In this document: piece after piece, positions 26,498-34,977 of the stretch
Numbering within the stretch: the stretch's first letter is position 1
How the letters are laid out: each line of letters starts with the position of its first letter
Assembly: GCA_016704565.1 (NCBI GenBank)
Contig: JADIZV010000004.1
Coordinates: 868,001-932,000, forward strand
Source: Candidatus Phosphoribacter baldrii
Lineage (GTDB): Bacteria > Actinomycetota > Actinomycetes > Actinomycetales > Dermatophilaceae
Direction: 5' to 3'
Length of the DNA stretch: 64,000 nt
The notes under the pieces: generated by a model
Database searches by the model: none
What the model was told of the DNA's origin: nothing
What the model saw: only the letters and a program-made list of their open reading frames with translations
Position numbers and translations under genes: made by a program

Positions 26498-27755
26498 GGT
26501 CTTCCAGAACGAATTCCTGCCCGACGGCGGCACCGACGTCCACGCGATCGTCCGGGTCACTTGCTCGGGTGCTGGGGAGACCCGGATGGGCGGCGGGGGC
26601 GAGGCCGCGGAGATCCTCATCGTCGACACGTCCGGCTCGATGGGTGCCAACGGCATCGCCCAAGGCCGGTATGCCGCGACCGTCGCCCTCAACGAGATCA
26701 CCGACGGGACGTGGTTCGCCGTCATCGCCGGCAACCACGTGGGCACGCTGGTCTACCCGGGCTATGGGATGACCCAAATGGTGCGGATGGATGCCCGGAC
26801 CCGGCAGGAGGCCGCCGCCGCGGTCCAAATGTTCCGCGCCGATGGCGGCACCGCGATGGGCACCTGGCTGACCAAGGCCAAGGAGGTCTTCCTCTCCGTG
26901 CCGCAGGTCATCCAGCGACACGCGATCCTGCTCACCGACGGCACCAACGAGCACGAGACCCCCGACCAGCTGACGTGGGCGATCCAGGGAGCCACGGGGT
27001 TCTTCCAGTGCGACGTGCGCGGGCTCGGCGACCGGTGGCAGATCGACGAGGCCCGTCGGATTGCTTCGGCGCTGCTGGGCACCGTCGACCTCATCCCGTC
27101 GCCGGAGCGCATGGCTGACGAGTTCGAGAAGCTCATTCGTGCGTCGATGGCTCGCGGAGTCGCCTCGGTCGACGTGCGGGTGTGGGCGCCCCAGGGCGCG
27201 CAGGTGCTTTTCGTCAAGCAAGTGGCGCCCAACCTGGAGGACATCACCGCCAAGCGTTCTCAGGTCAACCCACTGACGGCGGCCTTCCCGACCGGGGCCT
27301 GGGCTGACGAGACCCGCGACTACCATGTCGCCGTGCGGCTGCCTGCCAAGAGCATCGGCCAGGAGCAACTCGCCTCGCGCGTGCAGATCGTCGTGCGCGA
27401 CGAAGTGCAGACTCAGGCGCTCGTCAAGGCGACCTGGTCCAACGACGACTCATTGACGACCCGGATCGACGATCAGGTCGCCCGCTATACCGGCCAGGCC
27501 GAGCTCGCCGCCGCCATCCAGGATGGGCTGGCCGCCAAGGCGGCCGGCGACGACGCGGGCGCCACGCGCAAGCTCGGACGAGCCGTGCAGATCGCCACGG
27601 CGACCGGCGACGAGGAGATGACCTCGCGGCTGAAGAAGGTCGTCGAGATCGACGATGCCGAGGCCGGGACCGTTCGGCTGCGCAAGAGCGTCGAGAAGCT
27701 GGATGAGATGGCTCTCGACACGGCCTCCACCAAGACCAGGAGGATCAAGAAGTGA
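26478..27755 (+). CDS. von Willebrand factor A domain protein
   Basis: 425 residues from ATG 26478, overlapping the phosphatase gene by 20 bases. The vWA domain (about residues 35-230) has a complete metal-ion-dependent adhesion site: DTSGSM, the threonine in ADGGTAMGTWL and the aspartate in HAILLTDGTNEHE. The C-terminal half is beta-rich and then helical (AAIQDGLAAKAAGDDAGATR, TSRLKKVVEIDDAEAG). No signal peptide, so it works in the cytoplasm, probably as a metal-bridged scaffold for other cluster proteins, as suggested for vWA proteins that accompany TelA/Ter stress systems. Confidence 0.88.
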   Translation: MAQFTTEVFQNEFLPDGGTDVHAIVRVTCSGAGETRMGGGGEAAEILIVDTSGSMGANGIAQGRYAATVALNEITDGTWFAVIAGNHVGTLVYPGYGMTQMVRMDARTRQEAAAAVQMFRADGGTAMGTWLTKAKEVFLSVPQVIQRHAILLTDGTNEHETPDQLTWAIQGATGFFQCDVRGLGDRWQIDEARRIASALLGTVDLIPSPERMADEFEKLIRASMARGVASVDVRVWAPQGAQVLFVKQVAPNLEDITAKRSQVNPLTAAFPTGAWADETRDYHVAVRLPAKSIGQEQLASRVQIVVRDEVQTQALVKATWSNDDSLTTRIDDQVARYTGQAELAAAIQDGLAAKAAGDDAGATRKLGRAVQIATATGDEEMTSRLKKVVEIDDAEAGTVRLRKSVEKLDEMALDTASTKTRRIKK

Positions 27756-28627
27756 CCTACGTCTGCCCCAACGGCCATGACTCGACTGCAGCGGACTTCT
27801 GCGACACGTGCGGGGCGAAGATCGACGCCACCCAGTCCGGTGCGTCCGGCGCCCCTGAGGCGAGCGCCGCGCCACCGCCCACGAGTCCCGGCGGGCTCGC
27901 CTGTCCGAATTGCGGGACGGAGAACGTCCCCGAGAGCCTGTTCTGCGAGGCCTGCGGCTACGACTTCACCACCGGGGCGATGCCGCGCGGCACTGAAGGC
28001 GCGCAGACCGGTGAGGGTGGGCCGGTCGGCGCGTCGGCCGCCGGGGCTGAGTCCCCAGCCTCCGGTATGCCGTCCGCTCCCCCCGCAGGTGTTGCCCTCG
28101 CACCGGGTGGCGCGACGGCCGGCGAAGGCGAGGGGGGCGGCATACCTGCCCCCGCCGCGGCGACCCCCCCGGCATCCGGAGCGGGCAGCGGCATCCCGCC
28201 GGTCATCCCACTGGAGTGGGTCGCCGAGGTGTGGATCGACCCCGACTGGTATGCCGGGCAGGAAGCCGACGACCCGATGCCCTCGCCCGGGTTGCCGGTC
28301 GTCGTGCCGCTGACGGTCCGCAGCGCGCTCATCGGCCGGGTGTCGGCGAGCAAGCACATCACCCCCGACATCGACTGCACCACCGACTCAGGAGTGAGCC
28401 GCCGACACGCGCAGCTGACGACCGACGGGACACGTTGGTTCGTCGAGGACCTGGGGTCGTCCAACGGGACATTCGTCGGTGATGCGGGCGACGCCTTGCC
28501 CGAAGACCCGATCGAGGTCGGGCCCAAGCGCGAGCTCGGCGATGACGACCGGATCTACGTCGGCGCCTGGACCCGCATCGTCGTGCGCCCCGCCACCCCC
28601 GAAGAAAAGGCTGCCTCCGCCGAGTAA
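27752..28627 (+). CDS. Zinc-ribbon/FHA-domain protein
   Basis: 291 residues. N-terminal zinc motifs (CPNGHDSTAADFCDTCGAK and CPNCGTENVPESLFCEACG), a Pro/Gly/Ala linker, then a C-terminal FHA domain with LIGRVSASKHITPDI, GVSRRHAQLT and VEDLGSSNGTFVG, the phosphothreonine-binding residues. It is the obvious reader of PknG phosphorylation here. Unlike OdhI/GarA it lacks the N-terminal ETT phosphorylation motif and carries zinc ribbons instead. The start overlaps the vWA gene by 4 bases; it is the last gene of the unit. Confidence 0.9.
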   Translation: MTYVCPNGHDSTAADFCDTCGAKIDATQSGASGAPEASAAPPPTSPGGLACPNCGTENVPESLFCEACGYDFTTGAMPRGTEGAQTGEGGPVGASAAGAESPASGMPSAPPAGVALAPGGATAGEGEGGGIPAPAAATPPASGAGSGIPPVIPLEWVAEVWIDPDWYAGQEADDPMPSPGLPVVVPLTVRSALIGRVSASKHITPDIDCTTDSGVSRRHAQLTTDGTRWFVEDLGSSNGTFVGDAGDALPEDPIEVGPKRELGDDDRIYVGAWTRIVVRPATPEEKAASAE

Positions 28628-28725
28628 CCGCTTCGGTGTTGGCAAGTCCGCGCCCAGGTGCCCGAAACGCGCGAAGAACTGCGCCGAGTGTTGGCGATTC
28701 GACGCGCGCCGCGGGTGGGGTTCGG

Positions 28726-31119
28726 TCAGATCGCGTCGATTTTGCTCAAGTAGTTGATCGACACCCAGCCGAACGGAATCGGCAGCCAGTAAGTGACGAT
28801 CCGATAGAGCAGCACCGACGAGACCGCCGTGCCACTGTCGACCCCGAGGGTGGTCAGCCCATACGACATCGCCGCCTCGATGCCGCCGAGCCCGCCCGGA
28901 GTCGGCACCGCCGACCCGATGATCGCCCCAGCGAAGTAGACGACCGCGACCCCCGCCAGCGGCGGCTGCGCCCCGAACGCCCGCGTCGCGCAATACAGCG
29001 CCGCGACGAAAGAGACGTCCAGCAGCAACGCGCCCCCGAGCAACTCGGCAAGCTTGCGCGGCCGTTGGAAGACGGCCAGCACCTGGGGCAACACCTGGCG
29101 CAACTGCGGCATGATCCGCTCGCCGAAGAAGCGACGCACGCGCGGCACAGCGAACAACCCGATAACAATGACGAGCGCCACCGGCAGCGCCGCCACCACC
29201 TTCGCGGGAGGCTGAAACGACGCCTGCGGGCTGATCCCCGCGATGACGCCGGTGAGCCCAAGCAGGGTGGCATAGCTCGTGAACTGGAACACCTGGGCCA
29301 GCCCCACGCTGGCACCCGCCGCACCCGCCGGGACCCCCGAGCGTTGCAGATAGCGCGTGTTGAGCGCGATGTTGCCGATCGCTGCCGGAGCGACCAGACC
29401 GCTGAAGGCCACCGACAGCTGAGTCATGAAGGTCCGCGGGAACCGCAACCGCGTCGGCACCGACCCGGTGAGCACAAGTGACGCCCCCACGAACGTGAGG
29501 ACCGCGGCCACCAAGCTGGCCAGCGCCCACGGCCACTGCGCGCGCGACACCACCGCGCCGAAATCCACCTGCGCCAGTTGCGGCAAGACAATGTATGCCG
29601 CGACCGCACCACCCACGAGCGTGAGCAGGCCCTTGACGGTCACCCGACGCAACTCGATCGTCGCCGGCTGGTCGTGGCTGTCCTCAAGGGTGAGGACCTG
29701 CTCCCGCAACCGGTCGAGCAGCCCCTTGTGTGACCGCAACTCGGCCCGCAGCTCCCGCCCGAGAGCCAGGGTCTGCAACAAGGGCAACGTGCGCGACACG
29801 GTCCGCGGCCCCGCCTCGTCGACGGCGAGATCCACCGCACGCTCTGGGCCGATCGCCAGGGCCAGCATGACGAGGATCTGGGCGGCGTCAGCCCGGCGCG
29901 AGATGTCTTCCCCACCGACGTCGCCCTCGCCGACCGACAGCAAACCGGCCGCACCATCGGGCAGGATGACGACGTTGTCGCGGGTGAGACCGCGGAAGGC
30001 GATTCGGTGTTCTTGGAGCGCAACCAACATCCGCACCACGGCTCGAGCCTGCGCGTCGGTGAGGTTCTCACCAAGCACCCGCAGCGGCACCCCTTCGACC
30101 CGGGTCACCGCGAGCACGGCGGTGGCACCCTCGACATCGCAGACCGCGATCGGGAACGGCGCCCAGACACCCGCCCACCGCAACGCCAAGGCCTGCAAGC
30201 TGCGGTGTTCCAGAGCAGAGCGCAGCGTGAAGGACGGGACGCGCGCGGTGGCCCCGCGCAGCCGCAGCCGGTTGAGCAGCCGCATCCCGGACGCCAGCCC
30301 GAAGGTGTCCCGGTCGAAGACGTGCACGTCGATCGGCCCGCTGGGCGTCAGACCCCGATAGAGCCGCGCCCCCTCCTCGTATTCATCGACCAGTTCCAGC
30401 GTCTGCAGCGGCGTCCCAGCGTTGACCAGCTCCCGCGCGATCGCCGTGCCCGGAGCCCGTGTGGACGCCGTCCCGAACGCGAACCTCACGGCATGCCCGA
30501 CCAGCGCCCCCAACAGGAACGAGCACAGCAGCGCCAGAGCCGTGTTGGCCCCGGCCAGGAAACCAGTGACGAGCAACGACCCGATGACTAGCGGTGCAAG
30601 AGTGGCCAGCCATCGACGCCCACTGATGTTGGCCACAACGACAAGCGCGACGAGCGCGACGACGAGCACATCCAGGGGGTTGGTTCGCCCGGCGGTGTGT
30701 AGCGGCCGGGTCAGGGCGGCGAGCACCTGGGTGAACTGCCCGTCGAGGATGGCCGCCTTGATGAGCATGGCGATCCCGGCGGCCAGCCCGGCCGCCAGCA
30801 GAGCCTGGACGAGCTGCCAGCCCCGCGAACGCAGCAGCATGTCGATGCCGACCCCGATGGGCAGGAGGAGCACACCAACGCCGGCCACCCACGAGAACAG
30901 TTGCAGCAACAGCCGCGGCAGCCCCCCTGTCGCCAAGGCCAGGTCTTGTTCCAGCGCGTCGGCAGTCCCGACCGCGAGATTGCCGAGGGTAATCGCGACA
31001 GCCGCGAGGACGGCATACCCCAGGAGCAGGTAGACGTCGGAGGCCCGTCTCACGCGGTCGGCCATCTGCGGCTCGACCACTTCGACGCTCACTTGGCGTC
31101 GTCCCGCGCTGCTGGCCAC
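28726..31119 (-). CDS. Lysylphosphatidylglycerol synthase-like membrane protein with internal kinase-like domain
   Basis: 797 residues from GTG 31119, chosen for the AGGA ribosome site 8 bases upstream; GTG 31137 is an alternative. The first 210 residues hold several spans. Residues about 230-425 are soluble and resemble a degenerate kinase fold: FDRDTFGLASGMRLLNRLRL, then HRIAFRGLTRDNVVILPDG in the place of a catalytic loop, and SRRADAAQILVMLAL. The C-terminal 330 residues match the LPG synthetase transmembrane family (AFSGLVAPAAIGNIALNTRY, VPTPGGLGGIEAAMSYGLT). Such proteins handle or flip lipids; the kinase-like insert has lost the catalytic Asp and may only bind a ligand. Confidence 0.8.
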   Translation of the reverse strand: MASSAGRRQVSVEVVEPQMADRVRRASDVYLLLGYAVLAAVAITLGNLAVGTADALEQDLALATGGLPRLLLQLFSWVAGVGVLLLPIGVGIDMLLRSRGWQLVQALLAAGLAAGIAMLIKAAILDGQFTQVLAALTRPLHTAGRTNPLDVLVVALVALVVVANISGRRWLATLAPLVIGSLLVTGFLAGANTALALLCSFLLGALVGHAVRFAFGTASTRAPGTAIARELVNAGTPLQTLELVDEYEEGARLYRGLTPSGPIDVHVFDRDTFGLASGMRLLNRLRLRGATARVPSFTLRSALEHRSLQALALRWAGVWAPFPIAVCDVEGATAVLAVTRVEGVPLRVLGENLTDAQARAVVRMLVALQEHRIAFRGLTRDNVVILPDGAAGLLSVGEGDVGGEDISRRADAAQILVMLALAIGPERAVDLAVDEAGPRTVSRTLPLLQTLALGRELRAELRSHKGLLDRLREQVLTLEDSHDQPATIELRRVTVKGLLTLVGGAVAAYIVLPQLAQVDFGAVVSRAQWPWALASLVAAVLTFVGASLVLTGSVPTRLRFPRTFMTQLSVAFSGLVAPAAIGNIALNTRYLQRSGVPAGAAGASVGLAQVFQFTSYATLLGLTGVIAGISPQASFQPPAKVVAALPVALVIVIGLFAVPRVRRFFGERIMPQLRQVLPQVLAVFQRPRKLAELLGGALLLDVSFVAALYCATRAFGAQPPLAGVAVVYFAGAIIGSAVPTPGGLGGIEAAMSYGLTTLGVDSGTAVSSVLLYRIVTYWLPIPFGWVSINYLSKIDAI

Positions 31120-31201
31120 CGCCCCATCCTGCCGCACGAGTCGCCGGTATGCCGCGCGCCCCGCCAGACCCGGGTCCGACCTCGCCTGCCGTGGTGCCTC
31201 G

Positions 31202-32592
31202 TCAGCCCGATGTCGTATGCCGGTCAGCCACCGTGAGCGCCTCGTCGAGGATGGCCAGGCCTTCGCGGACCTCCTCGACACTCGTCGTGCATGGCGGCAC
31301 GACGTGAGTGCGGTTGAAGTGGACGAACGGCCACAGCCCCCGCTCCTTGCAGGCGGCCGCGAACTGCGCCATCGGCGCCGCGGCAGCCCCAGACGCGTTG
31401 TAGGGCACGAGCGGCTCGCGGGTCTCGCGGTCGCGAACGAGCTCGACCGCCCACATCGCGCCCAGGCCGCGGACCTCGCCGACGCTGGGGTGGCGCGCCG
31501 CGATCCGCGCGAGCTCGGGGCCGATGACCTCGGCGCCGAGCATCCGGGCGTGCTCGACGACGCCCTCCTCCTCGAAGATCTGGATCGAGGCGACCGCGGA
31601 GGCACAAGCCAGCGGGTGCCCCGAGTAGGTGAGCCCACCCGGATAGACCCGGTCGCGGAACGTCGCCGCAATGGCGTTCGAAATGATGACGCCACCGATC
31701 GGCACATAGCCGGAGTTGACGCCCTTGGCGAAGGTGATGAGGTCAGGGTGACGCCCCAGTGCTGGATCGCGAACCACTCCCCGCACCGCGCGAACCCCGC
31801 CATCACCTCGTCGGCGATCATGATGATCCCCAGCTCGTCGCAGATGGCCCGCACGCCCGCGAGGTAGCCCGGCGGCGGCACGAGGACACCGTTGGTGCCG
31901 ACAACCGTCTCCAGCATGATCGCCGCGACGGCCCCCGGACCCTCCACCATGATCGTGTCGCGCAGGTGCGCCAGCGCCCGCTCGGCCTCCTGCTCGGGGC
32001 TGTTCGAGTGGAAGGCGCTGCGGTAGGGGTAGGGCCCCCAGAAGTGGACGATCCCGGGCAGGCCCGGCTCGCTCGGGACGCGGCGCGGGTCGCCCGTCAT
32101 CGTCAGGGCTCCCGCGGTGGCCCCGTGATAAGACCGGTATGCCGCGAGCACCTTGTGCCGCCCCGTGTGCAGGCGAGCCATCCGGATGGCGTTCTCGGTC
32201 GCCTCGGCGCCACCGTTGGTGAAGAACACCATCTCCAGGCCCTCGGGAGCCTTGCTGGCGATGAGCCGAGCCGCCTCGGACCGGACGTCGACGGCATACC
32301 CAGGGGCGATGGTGGCCATCCGCCCGGCCTGCTCCTGCACGGCGGCGACCAGTTTGGGATGCCCGTAGCCGATGTTCGCGTGGACCAGGCCCGAAGAGAA
32401 GTCAAGGTACTCCGTGCCGTCGTAATCCCAGAACCGGCTGCCCGACGCCCGCGCGATCGGCAGCGGGTTGATCGCGCCCTGCGCCGACCAGGAGTGGAAG
32501 ACGTGCGCGCGGTCGTTTGCGCGAACGGTCGCCTGGTCGGTGGGGACGCGGAAGGTCGCGGGAGCAGCGGGCTCGGTCGTCACGTCGGTCAT
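31202..32592 (-). pseudogene. Class III aminotransferase gene with a one-base frameshift
   Basis: The frame from ATG 32592 reads a good class III enzyme: WDYDGTEYLDFSSGLVHANI, FFTNGGAEATENAIRMARLH, YRSYHGATAGALTMTGDPRR, IMIADEVMAGFARCGEWFAI. At about 31752 one base is missing in a C-run (GTCACCCTGACCTC where GTCACCCCTGACCTC would keep frame). The rest continues one frame over: DLITFAKGVNSGYVPIGGVI, with the PLP lysine, YSGHPLACASAVASI, to the stop at 31202. Both parts are otherwise undamaged, so this is either a very recent mutation or a sequencing error in a homopolymer. If intact it would be an omega-type transaminase of about 460 residues. Confidence 0.85.
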
Positions 32593-32610
32593 GGCGACAC
32601 ACTGTATGCC

Positions 32611-32786
32611 GACACACGGGGGCTCCGCCCCCGTGCACCCCCGACGCACACCCCGACACACGAGGGCTCCGCCCCCGTGCACCCCCGACGCACACCCCGA
32701 CACACGAGGGCTCCGCCCCCGTGCACCCCCGACAAACCCCTCCCGACACGGGGGCTCCGCCCCCGCACACCCCCGACCCACACCTC
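32611..32786. repeat. Four tandem 44-base units, each with a GGGGGCTCCGCCCCC hairpin
   Basis: Units begin near 32611, 32655, 32699 and 32744. Each runs GACACACG, then a perfect hairpin GGGGGC-TCC-GCCCCC (the middle units have one changed G), then GTGCACCCCCGACGCACACC. The last two units are slightly diverged. The array fills the gap between the vapC stop and the start of the aminotransferase on the minus strand. The stacked GC hairpins should block or slow RNA polymerase, giving effective termination after vapBC. Confidence 0.85.
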
Positions 32787-32789
32787 CGC

Positions 32790-33194
32790 TCAGGCCAGCA
32801 AGGTCACACCGGCTGCGCGGGCTGCCTCGGCGAGGGTCGCATCGAGGGTGGCCAGTGGCAGTCCGCGGGCAACGGCCACCTGCAGGTATGCCGCGTCGTA
32901 GGCCGTCAGCCCATGCTCATTGGCCAGCCCCATGAGGTCGGTCAGTCGGCGTTCCGGGTCGGCCACATCGATGGGCAAACCGACCAACAGGTCCGCGAAC
33001 TCCGCTGCCGTTTCAGCCGTCAGACGACCGCGGCGAATGCCGAGCGCCAGCACGTTGGCGACTTCAAGCAACCAGAGCGAGGGAACGACCGCCCGCTCGG
33101 CGGAGAGTCGCTCGCGGATCTGCAGGGTCGCGGCGGACACCTCGTCCTGGAAGCACCACGACAGCGCCACCGACGAGTCGAGAACGAAGGTCAT
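32790..33194 (-). CDS. vapC: PIN-domain toxin (VapC type)
   Basis: 134 residues. PIN-domain ribonuclease: first acidic residue in TFVLDSSVALSWCF, a conserved glutamate in WLLEVANVLA, and the later pair in HGLTAYDAAYLQVA and LPLATLDATLAEAA. VapC toxins cut specific tRNAs or rRNA and stop growth unless held by the antitoxin. The start overlaps the antitoxin gene by 4 bases. Confidence 0.92.
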   Translation of the reverse strand: MTFVLDSSVALSWCFQDEVSAATLQIRERLSAERAVVPSLWLLEVANVLALGIRRGRLTAETAAEFADLLVGLPIDVADPERRLTDLMGLANEHGLTAYDAAYLQVAVARGLPLATLDATLAEAARAAGVTLLA

Positions 33195-33433
33195 CGACGA
33201 CGGCCTTCCTCGATCATCTCCCTGATGCTCATCCCGCCCGTCGTGACTCCCTGACGAAGCCGATCAAGCTCGACGAAGATCTGTTCGGCGGGCCGATGGA
33301 TGTCGATCGGGATGAGCCTGGCGATCGGTCGGCCGTGCCGCGTGATGGTCACGGTCTCACCGCGCTCCACCTGGGCAAGCAGAGCCGGCAGATGAGTCTT
33401 GGCCTCGTAAGCCCCCACCGTCGTTGTCGTCAT
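33191..33433 (-). CDS. vapB: Phd/YefM-family antitoxin (VapB type)
   Basis: 80 residues. Starts MTTTTVGAYEAKTHLPALL, the Phd/YefM DNA-binding fold, followed by VERGETVTITRHGRPIARL and a C-terminal toxin-binding tail ending IREMIEEGRRR. It neutralises the PIN toxin and represses its own operon. A palindrome that starts 3 bases upstream of the ATG is the likely operator. Confidence 0.92.
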   Translation of the reverse strand: MTTTTVGAYEAKTHLPALLAQVERGETVTITRHGRPIARLIPIDIHRPAEQIFVELDRLRQGVTTGGMSIREMIEEGRRR

Positions 33434-33436
33434 GGA

Positions 33437-33463
33437 ATCAGACTAGTCGCAGACCAGTCTGAT
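33437..33463 (-). promoter_or_regulatory. Operator palindrome of vapBC
   Basis: ATCAGACT (33437-33444) and AGTCTGAT (33456-33463) form a perfect 8-base inverted repeat around an 11-base centre. It lies immediately upstream of the vapB start and 8 bases from the stop of the P450 gene, so the promoter must overlap it and the transcript would be nearly leaderless. Suited to autorepression by the antitoxin-toxin complex. Confidence 0.65.
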
Positions 33464-33470
33464 GTCACGC

Positions 33471-34940
33471 TCACGCTCGCCACGTGATCGGCAGCCGTTT
33501 GACCCCGCGTTGGAAGTTGGACTGCAGCCACACCGGCTCCCCCGCCGCCTCCAGCCACGCGGTCCGCCCCAACAACTGGGTGAACATCGTCGTCATCATC
33601 GACCGCGCCAAGAACGCCCCGAGACACACATGCGGCCCAGCGCCGAAGGCCAGGTGTCGCCGGGCGTTCTCGCGCCCGATGTCGAAGACGTCCGGCTCGG
33701 CGAACACCTCCGGGTCGCGGTTGGCTGCCGCGAACGACACGACCACCTTGTCGCCCCGCGTCAGCGACACCCCCGACAGCTCCACATCACAGGTCGCCGT
33801 CCGCCGGAACGTCATCACCGGCGTCCACCACCGCAGCATCTCCTCGACGGCATTCGGTATGCCGTCCGGTCGGGCCCGCAACTCCTCCTGAGCGGCAGCC
33901 GAGCCGAGCAGCCCGACGAGACCACCCGGCATACCGTTGCGGGTCGTCTCGTTCCCGGCGACGGCGAACAGCCAGAACAGGTTCTCGAACTCCTGCACCG
34001 AGACCGAGCCGCCGCTGTCGTCGCGCTGGGCCATGAGGATCGACATGACATCATCGCCGGGCTGTTCGCGCCGCAGCGTCCCGAGCGCGTGCGCATAGGC
34101 GTAGAGGTCGGGCATCCCCTCCCGGCTGCGCGGGTCGGGCATCAGCCCGTCCGCTCCCGGCGAGGGCCGCAGCGCGTATGCCGCCCGCCCCAGATCCGTC
34201 GCCCCGCTCGGATCGAAGGCGGCCGAGATCCGGTAGTCGGGGTCCTGCCAGCCGATGACCCGATTGGCCCAGTCGAACATCAGCCACCGGTCCGGTGCCG
34301 GCACGCCCATGACGTCCGCGAGGGTGAGCAGCGGCAGGTCGGCCGATACGTCCTTGGCGAAGTCGCAGGTCCCCTGACCCCAGCCGCCCGCGCCGCGTGA
34401 GCCGCCCGAGCCCGCTGAGCCGCCCGCACCAGCTGAACCCCGCGAAACCCCTGCGCCGCCCGCGAGCATCCGGTCGAGGATCCCATCGACGTGCCCGCGC
34501 ACCTGGGTCTCCAGCGACCCAATCGCCTTGGGCGTGAACGACTGTGCGAGCAGCCGCCGCAACCGGGAGTGCTCCGGCGGGTCCATGTTGAGCATCATCC
34601 GGCGCACGTAGGCCAGGTCCGCCTCGGTCCGCGGATCGCGCATCTGGGTGCCGCCGAGCGACGACGAGAACGTCGCCGGGTCCTTGAGCACCCGGTCGAC
34701 GTCGGTATGCCGCAGGACCAGCCAATAGCCCGTCCCCTCCGGCCAGCCCGGCAGCGCCGGCTCGGCCACCGGGACGACGCCGCGCGCCTCCCGCAGTGCC
34801 GCGAGGGCGGCATACGGGACCTCGCGGGTGTACGTCGCGGGGTCGTGGACGAGTCGGGTCGCCTCCCGCTCGGCCTGCGTGAGCCGCGCGTATGCCGTGT
34901 CAACCCGCGCGCGGGCAGCCGCCCGATCGACCGTGCTCAC
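33471..34940 (-). CDS. Cytochrome P450
   Basis: 489 residues, slightly longer than bacterial class I P450s. Visible: LNMDPPEHSRLRRLLAQSFT (C-helix), oxygen-binding I-helix FAVAGNETTRNGM, ExxR in AVEEMLRWWTPV and the haem loop FGAGPHVCLGAFLAR with its cysteine ligand. The pattern resembles CYP124/125/142-like enzymes that hydroxylate steroids or branched lipids; the substrate is unknown and no ferredoxin gene is adjacent. About 25 residues of Gly/Ser/Ala repeats (SAGAGGSAGSGGSRGAGGWG) are inserted between two helices, absent from relatives. GTG start. Confidence 0.92.
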   Translation of the reverse strand: MSTVDRAAARARVDTAYARLTQAEREATRLVHDPATYTREVPYAALAALREARGVVPVAEPALPGWPEGTGYWLVLRHTDVDRVLKDPATFSSSLGGTQMRDPRTEADLAYVRRMMLNMDPPEHSRLRRLLAQSFTPKAIGSLETQVRGHVDGILDRMLAGGAGVSRGSAGAGGSAGSGGSRGAGGWGQGTCDFAKDVSADLPLLTLADVMGVPAPDRWLMFDWANRVIGWQDPDYRISAAFDPSGATDLGRAAYALRPSPGADGLMPDPRSREGMPDLYAYAHALGTLRREQPGDDVMSILMAQRDDSGGSVSVQEFENLFWLFAVAGNETTRNGMPGGLVGLLGSAAAQEELRARPDGIPNAVEEMLRWWTPVMTFRRTATCDVELSGVSLTRGDKVVVSFAAANRDPEVFAEPDVFDIGRENARRHLAFGAGPHVCLGAFLARSMMTTMFTQLLGRTAWLEAAGEPVWLQSNFQRGVKRLPITWRA

Positions 34941-34977
34941 CTGCGCCCGCCTCGCCGCCTCGCCCGCCTCGCCGGGC

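Noticed and set aside
28726..32781. A single 1351-residue frame joining an aminotransferase to a membrane protein
   Set aside because: The aminotransferase motifs change frame at about 31752, and residues after it are antisense-like filler until the true GTG start of the membrane protein. It is a frameshift artefact, not a fusion.
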